A stretch of 64,000 nt of DNA from Malurus cyaneus samueli (taxonomy: Eukaryota > Chordata > Aves > Passeriformes > Maluridae): the NCBI GenBank assembly GCA_009741485.1, contig CM019229.1:2204203-2268202 (forward strand), written 5' to 3'. Below the pieces are notes generated by a model. That model had not been told where the DNA came from. It saw only the letters and a program-made list of their open reading frames with translations, and did not search any database. Shown here piece after piece: positions 45,461 to 57,177 of this stretch. The position numbers and the translations under genes were made by a program. Every line of letters starts with the position of its first letter. The stretch's first letter is position 1.

Positions 45461-47970
45461 ATCAAAATGCTGAGGAGCAGGTGTTGAGAGGTGCTCCCTG
45501 CTTGTGCAGCTCCCTCAGAAATCTCCTCCTTGTCCTGCCTTTTGGTAGGAACAGCTTGTTCCCAGTGTCCATGGAATGGCCTGGTCTCACTGGTTTTTGG
45601 GCATCCTTGGTGGTGTCCCAGGATGGCAGCTCCATCCTGGTCCCATGGGGAACTTCAGGAGGAGAGCAATTCACAAAATACAGCAAAAAAATACAAAAAA
45701 ATGTGTGAAAAATATAGCTTTTCTCTAAGTTTTTTTTTTTAAGATCAATACTATTTTTTGCTCTGAATGTTGTGTTGTGCCTCTTCATGGTTGTGGTTTC
45801 CTTGATCTCCTCGCACCTGTAATGTCACAGCGCTGAGCACGAGCTTTAAATATCAAATTTGAGCCATCTGGGAGGTCTGGGGCTGGGGGTGGGGAGGTAC
45901 TGCTTCCAGAAATAGGGTTAAAAGTTAAACTGCTGGGTTTTGAGGGATAGTTCAGTCGTAGCTGCTTCTCTGTGTTTACTTTGCTTTGGCATTTGGAAAC
46001 TCACACAGGGCCTGGGTGATGCAGGAGGAGATGGACACCTAAATTTGTGATGTTAGCTCTTGATTCTTTGTTTGGAGAGAGAACTGAAGTAATATATAAT
46101 TATATCTGTATTTTATACATCCAATTGACTGAACAAACTCCTCTTACCAAGTCCTTGCTGCATTTTGAAGCAGGTGGAAGAGTTGCCATGGCTGCAGTGA
46201 TGGGTTTTGGGGCTTTTTGAGGTTTCCAGGGCTCGAAAAGAAACAAAAAAAACCCCAATAAAAATAAAAGAAGATTATTTAGATTTGGGGAAGCACCACC
46301 AACAAAACCCCCCCCCCCCAAAACAAACAAATCTTTATCACATTTCCAATCTTCCATCTTCCCCCAGTTCCAAATGTGCTTTTTAAAGAGTTACAAATGC
46401 TTGTTGGCATAGAAACTGCAGAATGGAAGTGAAGCATGCAAATGTAAAAGAAGCCATTCTGCTGAGCAACATGGCCTGAGCCTCTGCAAAGCTGACTGAA
46501 ATCTTTTACGAGGCAAAGAAAATTGTCCAGATGTTGCTTGAATTATAATGGCACTAAATATTTCAGTTTTTTCAATTTACATAAATCCAAAGAGGCTTGA
46601 AATGTAGGGAATGCAGCTCCATTACCAGTGGGCTTTCTTTTCTTCTGAAAGAATTTGTAGTCCAAAAATATTGCTAAAATGTGTTTGGCTCCGAGTACTG
46701 CCAAATCCTCATTAAAACATGTGGATATTTCTGTGGTTTAATCTGTTAGAAATGCATTCAGGATCCAGTTATGTTAAATTAAGCAACAATATTGGCCTGG
46801 ATGTTGTTTGAAATATTAAATGTGGCAGTCGGAACACCAAGCAAAATGTTTGCACATTTTAATTGCTCGATGAGCAATTTTTTTATATTTTATTCCAAGG
46901 AATGATCAAGAGTGCTTCAAAACTGTCCCTGCTCTCCTCAGTTGGCTTTCTTTCCCCCTGCCAGGCTCTGGGAGCAGCACAGGATCCCCAGCATGGGGTG
47001 GGGATGGATTTGTGTCGTGCCAGGAGGATGCTGCTCCTTTGAGCATCCTCCTCCCCACCTGGAATACACCATGGATACACCAGTGTAGGCTTTCAAAATC
47101 CTTGCTGGGAATCTAAAATCCCAGTGTGGCCAGAATTGCCCTAAAAGGGTTTTCCTGCTGATGCTTCACTCTGGTGAAGTTTCCTAAAGATTTCCTGGGA
47201 CAAAGGGCCTCTGAACTTCCCTGGCTTCTGGTTAGTTTATCCCTGTGCTGGTGGCTCTGGCTGGATGGAGTGTCTGTGCTCTCAAAGTGCAGGGAAGGCC
47301 ATGAATTGCAAGGACATTTTATATTTATTTCCTGTTCTAATCCCCCCCCAAGTTGTTCATTGCTCTTGGTCAGACAGCTCCTTCTTTCTGCTTTAATGCA
47401 GCCATGCCAAGGATGGGATTTCCTGTCAGGAATGTGGGAGTGGGTGGCACAGGGGGCCATGAAACTCTGCCTGTGCCCTGGGACATGTTGATAATATGTG
47501 GAATATAGGAAATATCCCTGTGGGAGGGTTTCTAATGGGGCAGGAGGGGCTGTTTGATTTTCAATCTGACACATTGCCAAAGCAATTCTACTCTGGTACC
47601 ATTTAACCCTCATTGAAAGATGAAAATGAGGCGAGTGGGGTATCTGAGCAGGTTTTCTAAATTCTTTGGTTTTGGGGCTTTTTGAATTGTGTGGCAGCTT
47701 GTGCTATATCAAAAGGAGCCCAGGGCAGGATGGTTCTGCCTGTACCTTGTGTGCCTTGGTAGCATTCACACCTCTTTGTTGTCAGACATCACAAGGGTTG
47801 GTAGGCTCAAAATTCAACCAGGTTTGACTTTCCCTTTTTAGTATCAAGTGCTTAATTTTCTGTGGGATAGTTTGGCAGCTTTGTTTAAAAAAAAACAAAA
47901 AAACAAAACCAAACCTCCAAACCCTGAAGCTTCAGTGCGATTTTATTATTTTAATTTCAAGCACATGTAA
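45461..47970. other. EHMT1 intron 1, AT-rich, no gene recognised
   Basis: It includes a poly(C) run near 46308-46319, and a repeat-free AT-rich stretch at about 46390-46870 discussed as a possible conserved non-coding element. No exon is recognised. Confidence 0.5.
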
Positions 47971-47972
47971 AG

Positions 47973-47973
47973 T

Positions 47974-48049
<76 letters not shown>
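47973..48049. repeat. (TA)n microsatellite
   Basis: About 75 bases of alternating TA with one short interruption (ATAATATACATA). It is flanked by a perfect 16-base inverted repeat at 47971-47986 and 48061-48076. Confidence 0.97.
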
Positions 48050-48052
<3 letters not shown>

Positions 48053-48454
48053 GAAGTGTTATATATGTATATAACTATCTGATGATAAATGGGGATGGTT
48101 AATGATTCATGATGGAAGGAAGCAAGTGAAAGCAGAAGGCACAGTGGAATGGGGTCATTGCTGAAAATGTCCCCTGCCAAAGCACACGGGAACGCTGGGG
48201 AGGGCAGGCAGAGCTCCGGAGTGGGAAGGAAATCAGCACCAACCCTGCTTTGGGCTGGGCTTTGTGGCTCTGGAATGCACCACGGGGAGGGTCCCACTGG
48301 CTCCAGTGGTGCTGGCTGGGCTGGTTGCTCATCCCTCTCTCTCTGTGGGTCAGATGGAGCCCCTCATCCCCAGAGTGTCCCTTCAGCTGCTGGCACGGAC
48401 CTTTGTCACCTCCCAGTGCTGCCCAGTGAGCCCCTCACTGCCACAAGGACATGG

Positions 48455-48892
48455 AGGGGCTGGAGTGAGTCCAGGGAAGGGATGGGCTGGGAAGGGTCTA
48501 GCAGAGGAGGGCTGAGGGAGCTGGGAAGGGGCTCAGCCTGGAGCAAAGGGGGATCAGGGGGGACCTTGTGGCTCTGCACAACTCCCTGACAGGAGGGGAC
48601 AGCCGGGGGGGTCGGGCTCTGCTCCAGGGAACAGGGACAGGGACAGGGAGGAGAGGGAATGGCCTCATGCAGCTGCTGGGGAGTTGGCAGGATTGAGGTA
48701 CAGTAGGAAAAATTTTACTGAAAGGGTTGTTAAGCACTGGAACAGGCTGCCCTGGAAGTGTTCAAAAATGTATGGATGTGGCACTTGGGGATATGTGTTG
48801 GTGGTGGCCTCAGCAGGGCTGGGGGAATGGTTGGACTTGATGACCTTACAGGGCTTAGAGGACTTTTCCAGAATAAAGAATCTCTGAACTTT
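48455..48892 (+). mobile_element. CR1 LINE 3' fragment (longest in window)
   Basis: It starts near GAGTGAGTCCAGGGAAGG and continues through CTGAGGGAGCTGGGAAGGGG, CTCTGCACAACTCCCTGACA and AGCACTGGAACAGGCTGCCC. It then runs through GGACTTGATGACCTTACAGG to the element end. It is in sense orientation and about 440 bases long. The part upstream of the 3' UTR would be the end of the reverse-transcriptase ORF, but no open frame of it survives. Confidence 0.9.
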
Positions 48893-51800
48893 GGGAGGTT
48901 TGGTTAAGCAGTAAAGCCTATTCTTTTTAAAGGGGGGCATCCATGGTGCTGTGGTGAACAAGGGGAACTGTCAGTGCCACCCCCTGTTTCACCCCCAGAT
49001 TTATTCTTATTATTTGCTGCAAAGGGATCTTCATCTTTGGGTTGGGTTCCTGGTTTTGCTGCACTAATAACTACTTTAATGGCTCACCCTATACGTGGCA
49101 TAGGACAAATGTTTAAAACCTGAATTTTTTGACAGGATCCAATATGTGTTTAATAGAGAAGCATTGTTAGCTGGGTGGGATAAGTTAGGCCAAGCTTGTT
49201 TGAAAGTCTTAAGGCAGTTAAGCCTTGTTGCTGCTTGTTCCTCAAGGTCAGGGTCCTTGTTTTTAAACCTGACCCAACAGAGAGAAAGAAGCGGGATGGA
49301 GAGAATAAATTAGAAACAGGAATGAAAGAAAATACAGGAATTAAAAATACAGGAAGAGAAACACTAAAGGAAACTTTGAGCTATGAGGAGCAGGGCATCT
49401 GTGCATGTGAACAGCTGCAAACGGACAAACTTAACCCAAAAATGTTCGAGGGAGGTACCTGGGTATGGAGGCAGGAAGGTGGGAAACAGTGGAAATGGCA
49501 AAGGGTTAGAGGCAAGTGCTGCTGGTTGTCTCTGCAGCGGCTGCAGAGGATTTGCTTTAATTGTGCTTCAGGCCAATGACTTCAACATGATCCCAAAAAG
49601 TCCCCCAAGGCCTGACTGTGGATGAGGTGATGAGTGGGAAGGATTGACCCTTCCCCACTGGGAGCTTCCAGTTTCTGTGGTTTTGGAGAGGCTGGAGAGG
49701 GCAGGGCTCTACCAGGCTGAGAAACCTGACTTTGAAGGTGTACCACAACCCCTGCGAGGGGTTGAAGGGAGAGGAGATCGAGCCCAAATACCTGGCTAAG
49801 GATGGAAAAATGTGTAAGCTGTGTTTCCCACATTTGTTTTATGGTTGTGTCACAGCCTCGCACTGTCCCCAGTGCCACAAGTGTCACCTTTGCATCAGTA
49901 CAGGGGGCTGTCCCAGCACTGCAGCCCAGGGCAGACAAAACATTTTGACCCCTAGAGCCAATTGAAGTTAATTTGCAGTTTGTCCTAGGTATCCTTCCTA
50001 GCGAGTCAAGGTAACATAATTTTAACCTTCGTGTACCCCATCTTCAGGTAGCACTTTTAGCACAGGTGTGGCTTTTCCAGTGAGATCAGAACCTCCATTA
50101 AATTCTCCCTTCTGTGGCAAGAAGGAAATGAGTTGTGCATGGGTAGATTTCGTGCCACTGACAGACGTGGCAAATCTGAGAGGCCTGAGCTCGGTGGAGT
50201 TTGGGTCTACTGAGAATTTTGGCTTTCACCTCTAGAAAAATATACGACCAAATATTTGATGAATTTTTCGGTGAGATGCAGGCTTGAGTTGGCCTTAATT
50301 CTGGAAGGATTTTGTTGCAATGCAGCTGTGCAAATCAGCACGGGAAGGAGCTCTGTAAAACACAACGATGGCAACAACCTTCCTTCTTCCCAAATGGACT
50401 GAGTGAAGGTGAAGTCAACTGCTGAGTGCAAGGCAGCGTGCTGGGGTTGAAATGAGGTATAAGAACCTGGAAAAAACAAATGGATAAAAATCCCATGAAT
50501 TACTGGGCTGGATTCCTTCCCTCCCTGTAAAGTTAGGCCTGCTGTATAAACACCTGACATTTGTTTAGGCTGGTGGCTGCAGATGATGCTGTTGCAGGGA
50601 GATTTGTGTGTACTTGGAATTTTTTTGTTGTTGTTGCTTGTGCATTGCAGTGGATGCAGCCTCGCCTTGAGTTTTTAAAGGCAAACTTTGATTCATGATA
50701 TCCATTCATTCCCCTTGGGAATGGGGCATGTTTAGATTCACAGAGGGATATGCAGAGCTTTACAGGACTTTCTGCAATCCTTTTTTCAGTGTGGAGGGGA
50801 AGAGGAGTGTTCGACGCAGTTTGAAGTGACAAGCACTTTGAGCTGCTTTAGAGTTGATCCTTAACTCTGCTCCTTCTAAAAGGGACTTAGGAAAAAAAAA
50901 CGTTGCTCCTGGCAGGTCACAGCATATTGACCTGTAAATATCCAGCCTTGCAGGTTTTCCTCATGTCAGGAAAGGGGAATATCAGAAATAGTGCAGTGGT
51001 GGAGGCAGTACCCAAGGGATATTCCCTTTATATCCACCTGGCTAATGTTGTTAGTGTGATCTGAGTGGGGCTTTCCCTCCTCCTTAAGGGAGGGGAAAAT
51101 GCCACGGAGCAGTTCTGCTGCTAGGATGGGAATCCTGTGCTCAAGGCTTGGAAGGTTTTGTGTTCATCTCAGATGCCTGCTGAGACACCTGATCGGGAGG
51201 GAGAGGACAGGACTGTCCCCAGGGCTGGCTGGGGAGGTCCCTCTGTCCCCTTGGGGCTGTCAATGCCTGGTGGGCAGAAGAACGGGCAGGGTGCACATCC
51301 CGTGAAAAGATCAGGCAGGATTTGAGTTCCTCTACGGGTTTTTGCCTTGAGACAATGTATCACTGAGCCTAAATTAAGGTGTTTGTTTGGAAGCATTCCT
51401 GTGAGTGGGACTGTTCTGGAGGGTCCTGAGTAGCCCTGTCCGTGCCTGTGGCTCCCAGGCACTCTCCCGTTCCAGAGCTGCAGCTCCCGTGGGACCTGAC
51501 CTAACCCTAACCCTGGACACTAAAGGTGGAATAAAAGCTGAGTGATGTTTGCCAGGTGATGCAGCAGCTCTGGGCTCTGCTCTCAGCATCTGGAGAAGGA
51601 TCATCCCTCGGACTGTGGATGTGGGGAACGTGCCGTGGTGACGCCGTGAAGATCCCTCCCTCTGCTGCTGGGGTTGGGCTGTGTCTCCTCAGCTGCTCAG
51701 GGAATCCTGGAGATCTTTTTTGAGGAGCCATATTCTGCCCCCCTGGCTGGTTTTTCTTGGCATGAAGACATTGCTGAGGTTCTCCAGTGCAGCAGGAGTC

Positions 51801-52734
51801 CTGATTGGAGCTGCCGTGGTGCACTGCTCTGGGCCTGGCTTTGTGCTTGTGATCCAACTGCTGAAAACCTTCATATGAAACTCCAGAGCTCTCAGCTACC
51901 CGAGTCAATGTCCTACAAAACTGTTACAGGAAGAGAAGCTGACTCCAGCACTCCTTGAGTTTGTTTAACTGGAGCTCAGGAGTGATCCAGGCTGGCATTT
52001 GGTTTCCTGTTGCAGAAGAGAAATATTCTTTTTTTTTTTCTCATTGCCTGTCTGCTTTTATTTTATTTTTGGAGTTATCACCAAACCAGAACCAATGATT
52101 TCTGCTTGTTTTCTCTCTGGGGTAAGGATGTATGACAGTGGAGGAGAAGCTTCCAAAGGACCACCATATTTTTGATGCACATTTGAATGCAGCAGACCAA
52201 CCCTGAGAGGGACAGTCTGGGCTCTGTACAGCCCTTTATTCTTGTATAGTAAAAATAGTGCAGATGGTATTTTTCCCAGTGTGTAGAACTTCTCCCTGGT
52301 AGAAACCTGCCTTCCCTTGCCTTGCTTCCCAAACAGATTCTGGTTGCTGTGGCCAAGAGTGGGCAGAGGAGGAGAGGGGCTGCTGGGCAGACGTTCTGCA
52401 AAGTTCGTCTTTCCCAATCTTTGGTTCACAGCTCTGAGAGCTGCTTGTTATTGCAGCATTTTGTGGTTTGTTTGGTTTTTTTCTTCCTAATGTTTCACTG
52501 TATTTTGAGTCTTTCAGTTTAAAATGTTAACAAAATGAAGCTTTGTGCCTCCTTGTGAGGCAAATGAATGGGTTTTATACAGGGGGTAGAAAGGGGGGAG
52601 AATTGGAGGGAAGATATTTTTGAAAATGGTTTAATTTTTGATGTGAAACCAGTGCTGAATTTTCAAGTGTCCTGACCATTTGCATCTTGCCATAGTGACT
52701 GTTCAGGGGTAGGAGATGCTCTCCTAGAAGAATG
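48893..52734. other. EHMT1 intron 1, no gene recognised
   Basis: Intronic sequence. Two short open frames (49196-49579 and 49732-49965) were examined and rejected. Two telomere-like TAACCC units at about 51502-51513 are too few to matter. Confidence 0.5.
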
Positions 52735-52983
52735 GCCTGAAGTTGTGTCAGAGAGGGTTTCAGGCTGGATATCAGGGAAAGGTTCTTGTGTCCCCAGAGG
52801 GTGCTGGCACTGCCCAGGCTCCCCAGGGAATGGTCCCGGCCCCGAGGCTGCCAGAGCTCCAGGAGCGTTTGGACAGCGCTGCCAGGGATGGACAGGGTGG
52901 GGCTGTTGGGGTGTGCTGGAGGGCCAAGAGCTGCACTGATCATCCTTATGGGTCCCTTCAACCCAGGATCTTCTGGGATTCCA
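52735..52983 (+). mobile_element. CR1 LINE 3' fragment
   Basis: The sense-strand CR1 tail runs from GAAGTTGTGTCAGAGAGGGT through CCAGAGGGTGCTGGCACTGC and GAGCGTTTGGACAGCGCTGC to CATCCTTATGGGTCCCTTC, ending AGGATCTTCTGGGATTCC. Its reverse complement is very close to the fragments at 5945-6117 and 15041-15278, so all three belong to one subfamily. Confidence 0.92.
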
Positions 52984-55900
52984 AAAATGGGTTTGAAAAA
53001 CTTTGTCTCAACTGGCCACCCACAATCATTGTGTAACTCTCGATTTAAAATTTATTATTTTGTTCTACAGAGCTTTTCTGTGGAAAAACATCACAATAAG
53101 CTTGTCAGTCTTAGCCTTGAGCTCTACACACTCTTCACCTCTGCCCTCTGGAATACAGTGAGGCTGTAGTGTTGTGGCTCTGGGACCCCAAGAAAATAGG
53201 ATGGTTCAATGCTTTGGGCATTAAAAAAAATCTGTGAGTGCCATCCCAAATTTACACCTGAGTTCAGAGGTCTTCAGACATACCTAGGGCTCTGGGCTCC
53301 ATGAGCTTGTTGTTCCTCCCATGCCTGCAAGAGTTAAATTGGATAGGAAGTGGTGTTATCTCCCTCTGTTTCCAGTTTCCTTTTGTTTGATCCCATTTTT
53401 TTCACCCCAGCCTTTGCCAGGTGTTCCATGCATCTGCATTAAAACCCCATAACGGAGCTCCTGCCTTTGCCCCGGGGGCTTTGACTTGCAGCCCAGTTAT
53501 CTGACAAAACACTTTTAAGTAACTTCTTGGAATTTATTGCTCTTGTTGGTTGATTCCAACATGTCTGACTCCTTTTATGAGTCTGGCCTGTGTCCTGGTC
53601 CACCCACTTTCAAACTTGGCAATGGGCATAAAGAGCTCCTTAGTGATTGCAAGGTCACTGTTCTGCATAAATATTTCCCCTCCCCTCCAAAAACATGTTG
53701 GTTAAGGGAATATCAGTCAGAGGGAGAAAATACTGATGTGTTTGTTATGTATGTTATGTGGTTTGGGGTTTTCTGGTCATTTTTGAATAATGGAGGGTTT
53801 TTTCCAACGGAGCTTGAGGTGCTCAAGCTTCACTGGAATTTAAATTTGACTCATCCCAAATGGGCTGTCTGGACACATTCCTTGCTGACCCAGCCTGGCC
53901 AGTTGAGGTGACTCAGTAAATCAGCAGCTGAGCATGACTTCACTATCCTGTTCCTCTGCTCCAGACATTTGTGAAGGACCACTCCAGAAATTTTTGGCAG
54001 TTAATTCTCCAAACCTTGGTTTTCCCATCTGCAAAAGTGGATGCATTAATACTGCCTGCTATTCCCATCTCTTATTATAAATTGATTTATGAAGGCCTAA
54101 TTATTTTTATTGTTACAATAATTTTTAACAAATCACCATGAATCTCCTGGTTCTTTTACCTGGCAATGTTTAGATGGTTTTTCAGTATTTTCTTTGCTTT
54201 TGATCCGGAAGAACTTGATGGTTTTCCTTGGTCTTCCCCTAGAATTCCTTCAGGGGCCTCCAAAACTCTTAAAGACTGCGACATTTGTTGGAATAATGAC
54301 AGGGGCAGGGACGGGTGAGGCTTTGTCTTTTATGTGGAATAAGGAGGGGTTTCTTGCTCCTGTCACTTCCTGTTTGTGCAGTTCCCATGGCTTTTTCTAT
54401 CCAGTGACCTTAAAAGGAGCAGGAACATCCTCTCCTAACAGGAGAAGTTTGGGGTTCTGTTCCTTGGATGTGAAGGTCACCTTCTCAAGCAGATATTGCA
54501 AACCCAGCCTCAGCCCAGGTGTGCTGGGAATGACCTCAGTGCTGAGCAGAGCTCGGGGAGGGCATTTGAGGAGCCATAATGGTGTTTGCTGTTCTCCTGT
54601 GTCCGTTTTACGCCGTATCTGACGGATCTGTGAAAGAGGCTGAGCTCCTGTGCTTCCTGATGGTGGCTCTGGAGAGTGAGGGCACTGATTCCCTTTGTAA
54701 ATGAGCCTGTGGATAACTCAGCTCTGACACTTTTGCCCTCCCCTCCTGTTTCATGCCCTTGCTGAGAGGTCGTGTGTCATTGCTGCAGGATTTACTGCCC
54801 TCCCTGGGAGGATCTGGTAGGAGTTGGTCTGGGAGAAGAGTTATGGCTGCTCACTGAGAGAGAAAGTCTGGCTTCCCACTTCCCTGCTGCGTGGCTCGGG
54901 GAAAAGTTGGGTTTCAAACTGCCAAAACATATCTACAAGCTGTTATCACTTTTCTTTTTTATTAAGCTTGTGTTGACTCTTCAGCCTGTGCTGGAGGCAG
55001 GTGTGTTTGAGCTGTTATCCTTTGGAGCCATGTGGCAGGAGCAGGACAGGATTTCCCTTAGATTGCTCCTCCCCTGGACCCACCGTCGGTAGCCCGGGGT
55101 AAGCAAATCACTCTGCTTTTTGCTGGTTTTTTTCTACCTGTCCCCAAGGAAACAATATAAATGCCATGCCTCGAATGTGCATCCATTGAGGGAAAACTGG
55201 ATTTTTAAATAGTAATGAACTCTGGTTTTCCCTTAGTGCAGCAAACCAATGGTTCATTAGTGAAATGCATTAATAATTCTCTTATGAACCCTGTTGGTAG
55301 GTGAATCTGCTTTAATTCCTTTGTATCAGCAAGAGCTGCAGGTATGGATGTCTTCATTACATAAAATAAAAAAAAAAGGGAAGAAAGCAATGCTTGCAAA
55401 TTGGTCTTTGTTTCCAAGGAAACAAATTTGACATGCTTGAGCTGTGCGAGATGCAAACACCACTCGATTCAGCAGACATGCCTCGGGATTTTATGGTCTG
55501 AATATTATTTTTAAACTACCTCCAATTTCAAGGCAAGGCAGAGGATGGGAATAGAATTTGTTGGCAGGGTTTATCAATCTGCGCTTAATGAAGGCGCTGG
55601 GCGGGATCTGGGATTGCCCAGGGTGGCGTGGAGGGAATTGATCCTGTGCTGTTCCCGGGAAGGGGCAGCCTGGGGCCAAAGGGCCTTTGATTACATCCTT
55701 CTGCAGGAAGAAAGGTCTGAGGGGAGCTCAGCACACAGAATTAGTGTGGTTTATCCTGGGTCACTTTACCAAATGTTTTGTGCTCTAAAAATATTGTAGT
55801 GGAAAGCAGCTCGCCAGCACTCGGCGTGCCAGGCTGCCTGGCGCTGCCGAGGCGGACACGGGCCCAAAGAATTTGCTGAAAAGCTGTGGCTTGGTGGTGA

Positions 55901-57130
55901 GGACTGGGCTGAATTTATCAGAGAAGGGATAGGAACAACGTCATGAGTTGTTTGCATAGTGCATCTGGCACAGATGTGCTGGGGCCTGATGAAAGTCTTG
56001 GCTTGAACTTGGCTTGTGGCGTTGTTGTGATTCCCTTGGAAGTTTTGTTCGGGAAAAAAGCTGGTTTGGTGTTCAGCTGCCACCCTGGTGTATCCTGAAA
56101 CACTGCGTCGATAAAGCAACTTGCTTTATTTTTTAATTTCCCCCAAACTCCAGCTCTGGAGCAGACACTGCTTGTGTGCCACAGGAAGTGAACATCGCTC
56201 GGCAGAGTGCTCACAATTCACGGATTTCAACATCCAGAGTTGGTTTTGGCCTGGTCCCAACGTGAGGAACAGGATATATATGTTCCAGCTTTGTTGGGAT
56301 TGAATAACCAATTTTTGCCGTGGCAAAACTTTACTTTTCCACCAACTGTCTTTGCTTTCTGTAACAGTTCAGTGAGCTGGAAGGGATCTGTAGGGGACAT
56401 GCAAAGGATATGTGGGGAAATAGGAATTTTTAAGGAACGATCAAGTTCCATGTGCAGATCACTCGGAGCGTGCAGGGCTGTATTCCCCAGGTGTGCTCCA
56501 GCATTGTGTGTCTTTCATATTTTGTTGTTTGGAAACCTAAAACGGATATATATAAAAAATCACCTATTAATTCTTCCTTGAAACAGTCCTCTTGCATCAA
56601 GGGGACGAGGGAATGATGGAGGAATTTCAGGGCTGATGAGTGAAAAACAAACCTCTCTTAAAATTCAGGTCCTTAGAAAAGCATAGTATGAAGTGTTACA
56701 CTGCAGTCTCTTTCCCTCTCTTTAATCCTGCTGTTTAACTTTCTTGCAAATTGAGTTAAAATAACCTTCAAGGAGCTCAGAGTAGGCTGGGGTAGGTTTA
56801 GCTTTAAGATGGCTGGGAAGCACTATTTGCATTGCCAACTAAAAGCCTCGCTTGAAGCCCGTTGAGGGAAAAGATAATATTAATGGCATTTCATGAAAAT
56901 ATTGTAATTTGTGGAAGGCCCAGAGTGACAAATTGGCTGGTTTGAGTGTCGCTGGGAAATGCTCCTTCTGCACAAGGCTTGCCTGAGACAGGATTTTCCT
57001 TGCTTTTGTTCTAAAACGAGATGCTTGCTGCCTAAAAATGCCTGCGATCCCTGCAGTGAGAGCTTCACCTCCTTGACAAGAGGATGGGAAGAGGAAGGTT
57101 GGCTGGATCGGGATGAATCCTGCACCTTCT
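52984..57130. other. EHMT1 intron 1, no gene recognised
   Basis: Intronic sequence of ordinary composition with short T and A runs. No exon or transposon is recognised. Confidence 0.5.
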
Positions 57131-57177
57131 TTTTTTTTCCCCCTTTTCCTTTTTTTTTTTTTTTTTTTTTTTTTTTT
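57131..57177 (+). repeat. Long poly(T)/pyrimidine tract
   Basis: It ends in a run of about 29 T (57149-57177) preceded by mixed C and T. No poly(A)-tailed element body was recognised on the minus strand next to it, so its origin is unclear. Its exact length is likely to be unreliable. Confidence 0.9.

Noticed and set aside
49196..49579. 127-codon lysine- and glutamate-rich frame ending in CFNCASGQ
   Set aside because: I considered a transposon or retroelement remnant, but a single CxxC pair and no flanking terminal repeats are not enough.
49732..49965. Cysteine-rich 77-codon frame with several CxxC pairs
   Set aside because: It looks zinc-finger-like but is short and unique, sits in an intron, has no splice or promoter context and no recognised family. 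Chance is more likely.
51498..51514. Telomere-like TAACCC units
   Set aside because: Only two units; expected by chance in this much sequence.
57131..57177. Poly(A) tail of a minus-strand retrocopy
   Set aside because: No coding or short-element body, and no target-site duplication, could be recognised next to the tract.
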